This document shows, piece after piece, positions 39,360 to 49,440 of a stretch of 64,000 nt of DNA. The notes beneath the pieces were generated by a model, which was not told the DNA's origin, made no database searches, and saw only the letters and a list, made by a program, of their open reading frames with translations. Location: the NCBI RefSeq assembly GCF_028769735.1, contig NC_088178.1, forward strand, positions 10,938,857 to 11,002,856, read 5' to 3'. Source of the stretch: Zonotrichia leucophrys gambelii. Taxonomy: Eukaryota > Chordata > Aves > Passeriformes > Passerellidae. The position numbers and the translations under genes are program-made. The number at the start of each line of letters is the position of its first letter. Position 1 is the stretch's first letter.

Positions 39360-42300
39360 GCCTTGCTAATGCTGCCATCAGAAGGATCACAAGGATCTTG
39401 TTTCCTGGAGACATCCATCATGTTGATTTACAAGTGCTGCTGCCGTCTGTGTCGTGCTAATAGGAAGCTCATGGCATCTGTCTTTGTGCTGAAAGCTAGC
39501 CAGCAGCAAAAACCACATGATTACTAGATGATGTACAATCAGTGGATAAGGAGAAGTTCAGGCAAGATTCTGGGCAACTTCTGGATTTTAGTCAATGAAC
39601 TAGAATTACTTGATTCTCTTGTGATATAAAAAAAGTCTTTTGCCTTCTGATTAAGACTCTGCAGTTCCTTTATGTTCAGATTGATCAAGTTGTATTGCAT
39701 ATCACAAATGAGCAGAAAAAATTAAATCTTTCCCACCATTATGTGTGTGTCTGCTTTCCTCATTAACTAAAAATGCCATAGTAGCTTCTATCCCTTTGCT
39801 CATCACTGAAGAGGAATGAGTATGTGTGTACAACTTCTCCTTTGAATCCCATTTTATTCTACTTCCTACTGCTTTGGTGAAGAACTTGATTTCTGAGCTG
39901 AGGAATTTTGACCAGCCAAAACCAAACTGTTTTCTAATTATTTTCCTTTCTCTCCCCCTGCAGATACCCTTCCCCTCCTAAATTCAAGACCTTAGTATCT
40001 TTTATGTGAATGCCATGAAGAATTTTACCTCTGTTTGTCTTCTCTTTTTCTCCACCTTTTTCTCTACAAAAACCAGCCATGTCTACATTTACAGAAAGAA
40101 ATCATAATTGTTTGCTGCCTTTTTTGAGAGTTGGAAGCTGCTAGAGCTCTGTACTCCAGCAGTGTCTGGATGCTCAATATTCTAATGACCATTCAGCCAA
40201 GAGGCTCTAGGCACTGCTTGTGTGGACAGGCATTCTTTGGTCCTGAATTTTTGTGTGATTGCCAGTGCCACCACTTGATTTCTATAGTTTAAATTATGTG
40301 TTTTGTGTAGTCTTTGATTGTTTTGATGCAATTCAACCATTTTAAACATCAGTTTCTCCCAGTAGGATTCACAAGGGAGGATCTTAAGGAGATCTTTTGG
40401 GTTAGAATTTGCAGCCTCTTACTGTTCCTAGGGGCAGTAGATAGGTTTGCCTTTCCCAAATGGTTTGAGTTTGAATTATTCTCCCAAATAGTGCTTGTGA
40501 TCAGCAAGAAATGATGCAAGGAGGGACAACATCTGGCAGAAAAGTGGCAAAAAGCCTGGGATAAATGTACCTGATTTTACACCATGGCTGTGCTGTGTTC
40601 TGTTAAAAGTTAAGCAAATGCATGTAGCTGACAGCTTGTTTAATCTAGATTCCCTTTTTCTATGAATTAATTTGTGTGGTCTCATGATGAGGGAAATGTC
40701 TTGTTTTTCAAAGACCAGTCTGCTCCAAGTATCTGCTACTTCTATAACAACAGGAAGGAAACTTCAGGAGATGAGTTCTTTCCAAATTCAACTGCAAATT
40801 GGATTTACTCATTGAAGTTACAGGTGTTATGTTCTGTAACGAAATCTGCTCCTTGGATTTCTGTCCAACAGCCAGGGAATACTTAATTCTTTGTCATATA
40901 AACAAGTAATCCTAAAGACAGAAAAGTTTCATGGGAAAGTAGATGTTTCTTGGGAAAGAAAGAATTTCATCTCTCCTGTTATTCAACTTCCTTGAGAATT
41001 TTGGGACCAGTTTATTTTATAGTAGGAATCAGTTAAAACATTCTTAAAGTGTATTATTCATGTAGTATTTTGAAAACATGGCCAGAAATAGTACAATTAA
41101 AATCAAACTCAGGGTCTCAGTTTATTATATTTTGGGAAGTACTCTTAGTAAACTGCTAGAGGTGTTTTCACACTGTAACTGTATAACTTGCTTCCCTAAT
41201 GAAGCTAAGAAATGCCAAGATGCAACTAAAGATTGGAGTTCAAGCATTGGAACATTTTTTGTTTGTTTTATATTTTATTCTTGATCATATATATATATTT
41301 TATATTTTATTTTATATTTTAGATCACTATAATATTGAAATAATTAATTTTATTGTAATTAATTACTTTAATTCTTATTATATCATTGAATAATTACACC
41401 TTATTAGACAATATCTGCAATCTTCAACATGCTAAAAATAGATAAAAATATGTATGAATATATCAGCAGGCTTACTTTTATCACTCTTAGATTCTGATTT
41501 AAGTGTCTGCCATTATTGCAGCTTTTTAGGGGTCAGAACAATCAAAAAAATCTACCCTGATGCTTGCAGATCTATCTTGTCTGAATGCCTGTGCTCTGCT
41601 ATTTAACACTTAAACAAACAACTCCACCTCTCCTACATCTTTTCTACAAGCCATGCTCTGATGTTAAATGGTAATTTTTGAAGAAGAGCTTTATCAAAGA
41701 AAAAGTAAACTTGGTGGGTTTGGGGCATTTTTTCCAATTTAAATGAAAGTCATACTTGGCAAAGTAGATATTTGCTGTACTTAAGTAGAAAATTGTACAA
41801 AGCATTTATGTAGTTTTCAAAGATGTCTTATAGGTACTGGGGATTTAGAGCCATATTTTTAAAATTTTGGGCAAAATTAGGGCATCTTTGAAAACCCTAA
41901 TCAGAAGTCCAGACTCCTGAATTATATCAAGTATAATGCTGATGGCATAAATATCATTACTTGTATCATCACTCAGGGCAGAATTTGGACTTGTGATGAG
42001 AGAGAATGTGGGAAGTATTTTATTGGACCTGCATATATTTTCCACAATAGTTATTCACAGAATAACTTAAGAATAACAGCTCTGTAGTATAACAAATCTT
42101 GTGTTCTGAAGGAAGAGCTCTTGTTTCAAGAGCATAGTGTTGAAACTTTTTGGGATTTTTTAATTTGGCATAGAAAAGGGCATGTGAAGACAGGAGAATC
42201 CATAAATAAGGCTGAGGTTCTAGGCAGCCTGCCATTCTGACAGCATATTTTATAAACAACCATAAATAACACTCACTGCAGCATATCAGAGACAATTATC

Positions 42301-42630
42301 CCATGCCATCAGCACCATTGCTCTGATTTACTGAGGTCTTTGAAGAAAAGAAATACTTACCTGTCATGCCAAACTGCAGAGCTCTAATGTGGTTGATATT
42401 TTTTCTCAGACTTCATTATGTTTGGCTCTTGTTTTCAGTGAATCTCTCTTGTTTTGTATTTCAAAATACAGTCAAGAAGGAAGTTAGATAAGGGGTTTGG
42501 AATAAAAATGTCTGAATGGCTTCAGCAGAGTATAGGTGCAAATCCTTTTGTGTTGCTAAATAAGATTAACACTCTTATGAAAAGTGCTTTTCTTCTGTGT
42601 CTTTGAGCAAAATCCTTCTGTTTCAAGAAC
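39360..42630. other. AT-rich non-coding DNA, no gene seen
   Basis: Apart from a very AT-rich tract near 41280-41390, the sequence is ordinary. Frames of 60 to 91 codons on both strands have no recognisable domain. Confidence 0.65.
41287..41330. repeat. AT-rich simple repeat, (TA)n then TTTTA-type
   Basis: About six TA dinucleotides run into repeated TATTTTA words. A low-complexity tract prone to slippage. Confidence 0.75.
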
Positions 42631-42635
42631 AGAAG

Positions 42636-42672
42636 ACACAGAATCAAAATAATGCAGGGTTGGAAGGGCAAT
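42636..42672 (-). mobile_element. Possible decayed CR1 3' tip
   Basis: The words CACAGAATCA and GGGTTGGAAGGG occur in the order and spacing expected at the end of a CR1 copy read on the opposite strand. The match stops after about 37 bases and the middle is altered. It could also be coincidence, because these words are short. Confidence 0.3.
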
Positions 42673-43059
42673 GGGAAGTGGTGGTGTGTGAGATTGACTG
42701 GGAAGTTCTTCTAATGCCAAATAGCTTAATTGGCAAAAGGGTGACCCTAGGAAAGTTTTCTAATAAGGGCTGGATTATATGAGGCACAGACTTTGATTGG
42801 AAATTATTAGAAATGAGATGAAACAACAGATTTGGGAACATCAATATTTTAAACCATAAGTAGAAGTGTCTAGCCCTTTGCCTTGGATGTCTAGTACAGT
42901 GAGACCCACTGACCCTGGGTAATTTTTTAGGGGAAAAAAAGGGTTGGAAATTCTGAAGGATTTTCCTGGGTGAAGAGGTCAAACAAAAGTTGAGAAGTTA
43001 TATATAGTGTGGTGCTCTGACAGGTGATATCCACACTCTCTTTTGTTGCAGTGTCAGGG
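42673..43059. other. Non-coding DNA, no gene seen
   Basis: A 112-codon minus-strand frame spans 42644-42982 and overlaps the possible CR1 tip. It has no recognisable domain. Nothing else is seen. Confidence 0.55.
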
Positions 43060-43260
43060 ATGTGCAGGCTGGATTTGAAGGGGTGTGTCTGCTTTGCTGT
43101 CTGTGTGAAGCCCCTGTAGGCAATGCCTCCACCATGGAGCAAGGTGGTGTGTGTGCTGCAACAGCATTTCCACATTTCCTTGGCAGCCTTGGCCTGAGCC
43201 TTGGCTGCCTGCACAGGGCTTGGGTCTGGTGTGTGCTAAAGGCCAGCCAGCCTGGTGATG
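43060..43260. other. GC-richer island without a recognisable gene
   Basis: The block is rich in TGC, GGC and GCC words. It is open in one plus-strand frame (43062-43421, 119 codons) and in two minus-strand frames. The plus-strand product is Cys/Trp/Val-rich, shows no known motif, and its carboxyl end is translated from the G/T microsatellite. I treat it as non-coding. Confidence 0.45.
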
Positions 43261-43309
43261 TGCACTGGTTATATGATTATATGGTTTGTTTAAAGGTGGG
43301 AGATTTGTG

Positions 43310-43345
43310 GTTTCCTTTTTTTTTGGTGCGTGTGTGTGTGTTTGT
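43310..43345. repeat. T tract plus short (GT)n microsatellite
   Basis: A T run precedes about seven GT dinucleotides at roughly 43326-43341, with one GC interruption. A simple repeat. Confidence 0.8.
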
Positions 43346-44519
43346 TGCTGCTGTTGCATGGTTTTGGTGGTTTATTGGCTCATTTGTTTGTCCCTTTCGT
43401 TTGGCTGGGTTTTCTGGGTGAAATTGCATTGTTGTATCTAGGTAAATCATAACTATAGCCTTGGAAATTTAAGAGCTCAGGTTCTTAACACACTTGCTCA
43501 TAAGGCATCCTGCAGCACTTCTTAACAAGAGAAATTTTTACCTTATAGTTTGGCCAAAACACAAGTTAAACAATTTCTTTTTTCTGTTTCTGGTTCTACA
43601 GACTGATGTAGTCTTTGGCCGGTGTTTTGAAAAGTTCTTTAACATCATATGCAGCATAAAAGCTGTGTTTCTCAGGTGAATCAGTTGTATTCCATAGTTC
43701 ATGAAGAAGGTTTTTGGGAAACAGAAGTGTAGTATTTCATGTCACTGCTATGTCAAAACTGGTGCTGCTATTCCAGAATAGGAAAAAAACCCAAAACATT
43801 ATTTAGCTAACTCAGAGCCTGCACAATTTAGAAAGCAGAATTTCATGATGGATGGACACTTGACAAAACAAGATAATCTTCTGTCTTGCAGGAAGTAAGT
43901 GTCAGTAAAGAGTATAAGTCTTCAATTAATGCAAATAAATGGTTATTAGATGGTAGCCATCTGGAGTAGAAGCAATATTGCATGTAAAGTTTAATGAGAT
44001 TAATTTTGTGTGTAATGAATAAAAGATCACTAGGAATGTCTGGTTTGTACATAAGCCCCTGTGTTTTCTGAACTTTGAGCATTCTTGTATATATAAAACT
44101 TGACTTTGTAAATCAATAATCATAAAACATTTCCTTGCAAATGCAGTGTCACTTTATCACTTAATCAGATTTTTCCAGTCCCAGTGAAATATTTGGCGTA
44201 TGGGCTGATTAGAACAAAGAGTTACTAAAAGAACTGTTTGAGGCATGATGCTGCTGGAGGTTAGTTTATCTAGTAAAATGGATGGATTTATACAACCTTG
44301 ATACAGGAGAATCCTAGATAATTACTGAGGTGCACTTTGAGCTTTTCCTTTTGGGTTTGCTTCTGATTGCAAAAGAAATCATGGATTCTTCTGATAAGTA
44401 AAAAGCTTGGCTGTTTCTTGGCTTCACAGACTGTTTACAAAACAGGCCAATATAAATTGACAATATGCAAGATTTCTATTGAAAACTCACAGGATTTATG
44501 ATTAAAGAGCTTGTGCCAA
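43346..44519. other. AT-rich non-coding DNA, no gene seen
   Basis: Ordinary AT-rich sequence with chance frames of up to 79 codons. No element is recognised. Confidence 0.65.
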
Positions 44520-44537
44520 TTTTTTTTTTTTTTTTTT
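44520..44537. repeat. Poly(T) tract of 18
   Basis: An uninterrupted run of about 18 T, the longest homopolymer noticed in the window. It could be a decayed retroposon tail in minus orientation, but no element body is recognisable on either side. Confidence 0.9.
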
Positions 44538-44559
44538 ATTCTGCATACTGCTGTGGGCA

Positions 44560-44900
44560 CTAAAATGCTAAATTGCAATTCTGCAAGATATTCTCACAGG
44601 GTTTTTCTGGTCCTACGCAGTGTTTAATCTTTCATGAGACTCTTCCAGCAGATGGTTTCTGCATTGTGCGTATTCATGGCAATTTCTATGGACACAAACG
44701 TTTAATGACTTATCTCTGAAACAAATACAGAGTTCCATACCAGTTTCCATTGAAACTTCTAATTTAAGGAGGCATTTCACAGCTTACTTTCCAAATGGCT
44801 GTTTGTCAGCCCAGGAGCTGACCCTTTATCAGCACAATCACAACCAGATGTGACTCAAATGAAACCTGGGTATCAGAAGTAACTGAATAGAATCCAGAAC
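44560..44900. other. Unique stretch, possible conserved non-coding element
   Basis: The stretch is free of low-complexity tracts and has an even composition. It contains E-box and homeodomain-like words (CAGATG, TAAT) and a few CpGs kept in an otherwise CpG-poor region. No open frame of note is present. The call is an impression of texture and has no direct evidence of conservation. Confidence 0.2.
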
Positions 44901-45049
44901 CCACTGGGTTCCCTGTTTCACTGCATCATATCCAGGTAAACTAGTTCATGTTGGAGAGGTACAGATTCACAAGGCCAAAAATTATTAAAAAAAATTATGC
45001 AGAGTCTTGACCCTTTCTGTAGCATCTCAAAGTCTAAACCTGGAACCAT

Positions 45050-45071
45050 ACTGCTAAGAAACTGCTAAGAA
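45050..45071. repeat. Perfect 11-bp tandem duplication
   Basis: The unit ACTGCTAAGAA occurs twice in a row. A small slippage event with no evident function. Confidence 0.85.
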
Positions 45072-46200
45072 AAAAAAATAATAAATACTGTAATTAATAG
45101 TAGAAAATGTTAGGAGAATGATTTGATGTTTGAATAGATACAGAAAAGACAATCATTTTTAATCTCCTCCTAATACCTTTTTTTTCCCCCTTTCCCTGAT
45201 TATGGCATACAATTCAGGGAAAAATTATTCTAAAAACAACCTTTTTTTGTTATACTGATGTGAAAGATGTTCTAGTGAAAATTATGTGTTAAGGTATGGT
45301 GTTGCCTAGCAAAAATGTCAGAACTGCCTGTGGGAAGTGCAAATTATTGAAGAAATTTATTGTAATTTCTTTGACAGATGAATTCCAAAAAAGAGAAGAA
45401 ATATTAAAGAGGGGGAAAGGAGAATCCAGTATCTGTCTTTGTATGGCAGTGTATTCTGGCTCAGGCATTTCCTCAGAACCAAGGTTACCTGGCTGAAGTC
45501 TAATTGAGTGCTAAAAAAACACTAGGCTGCAATTTCAAATCAATGTCCATGTACAGCAATGGCTAGAAATTAGTAATGGCCTCCATAATTAACAATATAC
45601 AGAGAGCTCTTTGACCTTTGTTTGGTGTCTCATCTGCTTGTGGTAATCACCAAACCTCTTCTGTGGCAGGGAAAGAGGTACAAAACACTGGGCAAGCACT
45701 GGGCAGTGCCTGGGTGGTATCCTGATGCAGGAGCTCAGATCCAGGAGCAAGGAAGCTGAGTCTGAGTGGACAACTTTGGCAGGTGTCTGTGGCTGGCAGC
45801 AGTTCAGGTAGTCTGGTGTTTATTTTCATCATGTAGTATAGACATGCATCAGAGTTAGGTCTTTGCTCATAGCTCAATCAATCATTTTGTAATGATTTAG
45901 ATTTGTCATTGTCTTTGAATCACAGGAACATCCACATATCCAGAACAACCTCCACTCTGAATGATGAACCCTATACTGGCTACTGCCAGTACAGAAATTT
46001 GCTTTTATTTGTTTCAGGGACGTGCTATTCAATTCTTGTGTCCAGTAGTTCTGCAACACTTTGAGAACCTGGATCACTTGAGTGACTCTAAAGGAGAAGT
46101 CTAGTTCAGTAGGTTTTGAATTTGAGGGGAAAAAAGCCCCACTATCCTGAAAGTTACTCAGGCAAAATTGTTGGTTGCTCATTATTATTTAGTGACAATA
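45072..46200. other. AT-rich non-coding DNA, no gene seen
   Basis: Chance frames of 66, 76 and 102 codons on both strands with no recognised domain. No repeat family is identified. Confidence 0.6.
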
Positions 46201-46579
46201 GGCAATTGTAGGCACACAGTGTGTGGTGATTGTGAGTGGGGCTGGCCCAGCCTCATCCCCAGTGGGTGCAGCTGTGAGCAGCAGGTGAGCAGCACTGACA
46301 GCAACGAGCCATGGAGGGCCCACGGGCACTGAGCAGCCACCAAAGGGAACAGAGGGCACACAGGGGCAGGGCACCAACAGGAGAGGATAAAAGGCAGGGA
46401 CAAAGAGCAAGAAGGGCAGAGCTTGCAGCCTTATCAAGGTTTGGTGTTACTCTGTATGGGCAGAGCCTGAAGCCTTCTGATGAGATAAGGTGTTACCCTG
46501 TTTGGGTTGGAGCTTTCTGATATTGTATGGTGACACTCTGTGCATTGTGGCCATCTCAACTGTGACACGTGCTGGGAAA
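46201..46579 (+). mobile_element. Possible LTR-like or other inserted element
   Basis: A GC-rich block (46230-46430) stands in AT-rich DNA. It is followed by a TATA-like GGATAAAAGG near 46385-46394 and by a triplicated unit of about 44 bp. The 7-bp word GACAATA flanks the block at 46194-46200 and 46580-46586, as a target-site duplication would. Against an LTR, the ends are not TG...CA, 7 bp is not the usual duplication length for bird endogenous retroviruses, and there is no AATAAA after the TATA-like element. It may be a decayed LTR, another transposon, or unique DNA with a local expansion. I do not recognise its family and no internal retroviral gene is present. Confidence 0.3.
46414..46545 (+). 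repeat. Degenerate minisatellite, three copies of a ~44-bp unit
   Basis: Copy 1 spans 46414-46457, copy 2 spans 46458-46503 and copy 3 spans 46504-46545 (44, 46 and 42 bp). Each has the same order of words: GGGCAGAGC or GGGTTGGAGC, then GCCTTAT, GCCTTCT or TTTCTGAT, then GGTGTTAC or GGTGACAC, then TCTGTAT, CCTGTTT or TCTGTGCAT. The copies differ at several positions, so the triplication is not recent. Copies 1 and 2 are the closest pair. Confidence 0.85.
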
Positions 46580-46589
46580 GACAATAATA

Positions 46590-48580
46590 ACGATGTTCAT
46601 GACTGAAAATATTTCAAAGCTTATACAGTCAATCAACCACCTGTAGGTAAAGACAGATAAACTATAAAGACAATGTGCTATGCACCTGGGATAGGAGGAT
46701 CCATGGGTACCTGTGAAGTCTGGTAGTAAGTGAAAGTTGGTTGGTTATGTTTTTTAATTCCGCCCTTACATTTCACCCTTACTGTGAAATTTATCAGAAT
46801 TGTGTTTTTAGGACTGTACTGATGTCTGCAATATACTACCATCTCAGGATGAGTTTTGTGTGGTTTTGGGTGCAATTAAGGTTAGATAAATAAATAAAAC
46901 CATACTTAGAAATATTTAAATGTAGTATTTTGTAACGTTAATATTCATATACTGATGATTAAGTAGAAGATAGAGCTCTGGTTATTACAAGCATGTGCAT
47001 TACTGACAATATTATTGGAACCATTAAACTCTGTTGGTAAAGTGGAATAAATTAAATTAAAGTGTTTGTTCAATTTTCCTTGTGTGCTCAAACTCCAAAT
47101 TTAGCATGTTTTAAAGCCTTTTTAAATTTTGTTGCTCTTAATATTACTGAAGTTAAAGATGTATAAATGTGAAATTATACTCATTTACTCTTCCTAATAG
47201 AACATAAATGTATACACACTATGGTAGAGATGCAATAACTGTACATTCTAGTAGCAGTTTTTCCATACTAATTCTGGGGTTTTCTGGGGTTATAAGGATT
47301 CAAGATGGTCTTGCCACAGATGTCTTGGTTCAGCATATTTTATTTATGATAGATCTTTTCTCTATTTAAAACTGGATGCAGACTTCTTAAAAGTATTGTG
47401 ATTTCATCACAATCAATAGGGTAAGAAAAGTATGGGGAGAAAAAAAGAACCACAAAACTGTAGTTTTGAAAGCCAAAATGCTTAGTACACTGGTAGAATT
47501 ATAGTGCTTCCTGAGTAATATTTAAAATCAGTATTTTTAAAGTTTATTTCACCTTTCCAGCTACTTTTGCTCAATAATAGTATCAACAGTTTGATATTTT
47601 GCTAATTTTTTTAGAATCACATATATACAAGACAATTGTACCAAACTTTTTTTCACTTTTATTTTAGTGGATTGAGTAGAATGAAATAGAGGTTAGAAAA
47701 GGAACAATGTAATCTTACTCAGTGCACCATGGGCTGTCTTCTTCATTTTACTATGGTATGTCAGAGAATCATATTTTTCAGAAAAATCTTGGAAAATAAT
47801 GAGGCTGGAAAGTTTGGCAGGAGGAAGCAGAAGTTAATAGCTAAAATATACATGCAGTAGACAAAATTTAGAAAGCTATTTTAAAATAAAATCTCACTTA
47901 TAGAAATATCAAAACTCTACATATGCATATCATATTTAATAGTTTTTAAATATGATTTAAAAAGTTATTTTTGTTTACCAAGGGTCTGATTTGATAATTT
48001 TGGAACTGTTATAATGTTTCTAAGATGTGTCTTTATGAGAAAGAGCTACTCTCCAAATGAAATGTTCCAAACTGTCTCTAGATAACCTTCCAGCAAACAG
48101 CAGCTTAATGTATGTATGATATATACGAAGGTATTGGTTTTCAAACTTCATTTATGGAATTGGTATTTCCTGATCAACCTGCAATCATGTTTGTGGAAAA
48201 TAGTTATATTTGTGTATTTACTCAGTGCTTAGAAATTGTTATAAACTTATTATGATCCGCCCCATAACATGCCCTTGTGCTAGAAGCTGTGATTTTGTAG
48301 TGCGCCCTGAAATGCAATACTGTGGTCTGAACAATTGCAAGAATTTTGAGCTTAACATTACAGCATTTAGTTGTAAGTTTTACAATCATAGTGTCTGATT
48401 GTGAAAATTGCATTGGCTGTAAAAATCAATCACTTACCAGGTGAAGTGATGGCCGTGCATGATGAAAAGGAAATGTGAGCCTGAGTCTCACTTGAAACTA
48501 TTCAGGTTGTCTTGAGACAAGACTAGACAAATAAAAAAAACAAAAAAACAACAAGCACACTGGTAAGATATCTCTTCCTT
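46590..48580. other. AT-rich non-coding DNA, no gene seen
   Basis: Strongly AT-rich sequence with frames of 62 to 65 codons only. No repeat family is recognised. Confidence 0.65.
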
Positions 48581-48589
48581 TTTTTGGTG

Positions 48590-48990
48590 CAGAATCCTGA
48601 GGAGTTGTGGAGTTTGTGGTGCCTTTGCTGTGCTCCTGATTGAGCCTGGGGCTCGGGGACTGAGCAGAGCAGAGGGGATTTACAGCCCAGCATTTTTGCT
48701 GTTTCCAGTAGCAGCCGTGGCTTGACTGGGCAGCGCAGAGCCCCAGGAGCTGCCTGGGTTTGTTCTGGCTCCTGCTGGTTGGGATTTCTTTTCCATGTGC
48801 CTGGGGCATCCCCAGCTGTAGCTCTGGCTCTGGGAATGATGGAGCTGGGAAAGGGCTGTCAGCCCTGGGCTGTGGGTGCATTCAGACCCAGGGTCAGTGG
48901 GTGCAGAAGGCAACACCCTCCCTCTGCTCCCTGACCTTCCCTCCTTGGGTCTGCCCAGCAGCCAGGCACACAGCCCAGCACAACTGATAT
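48590..48990. other. GC-rich island without a recognisable gene
   Basis: About 400 bases are GC-rich but have few CpGs, so this is not a CpG island. Frames of 70 to 127 codons are open on both strands in several phases, which reflects composition. The 127-codon minus-strand frame (48498-48881) has Pro- and Ser-rich segments and no known domain. It could be an old, unrecognised repeat. Confidence 0.45.
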
Positions 48991-49189
48991 TGGTGTTTGT
49001 GTAGACACAAAATGGGATATGGGGGAGAGCTCATTGCCATGAGATTCACTCAGCCGCCATTTGAATATTGTAGTTCTGTTAAAATGAGACACGTGGATTA
49101 CCAGCTAGCTGTAAATTTAGTGAAGCTTAAAAATATTTTCACTCACAGGCTTGTGAACATACAACAAATATGCTAACCAGGGCCCTGCG

Positions 49190-49440
49190 TGCTGGGAGTG
49201 TGTTTTAAAGGGATTAATTAAGGTGAGGATAGTGCTCTTCCTGGCGGAGGAAAAGCTGATTTATGGCTTCAGGACCCAGAGCCAGCTGAGGAATACATTA
49301 TCTGTTTGCAGATCAGCGAAGCGTGTCATGCTGGCAGGTCAGGAGTGGCCAACTGAATTCCCACCCAGTACTGAACACCTTAATTAGAGGAACCTTCCAG
49401 AAAGTTTTGGCATCCTGAAATTTGCTGTAGCGTGGTATGA
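49190..49440. other. Unique stretch, possible conserved non-coding element
   Basis: The stretch has even composition, two TTAATTA-type homeodomain words (near 49215 and 49380) and a few retained CpGs, with no open frame worth note. This is a texture-based suggestion only. Confidence 0.2.

Noticed and set aside
39224..39527. Plus-strand frames of 78 and 97 codons
   Set aside because: They read through the untranslated 3' end of a CR1 fragment, which is non-coding in the intact element.
43062..43421. 119-codon plus-strand open frame
   Set aside because: Its carboxyl-terminal part is translated from a T tract and (GT)n microsatellite, and the opposite strand is open too.
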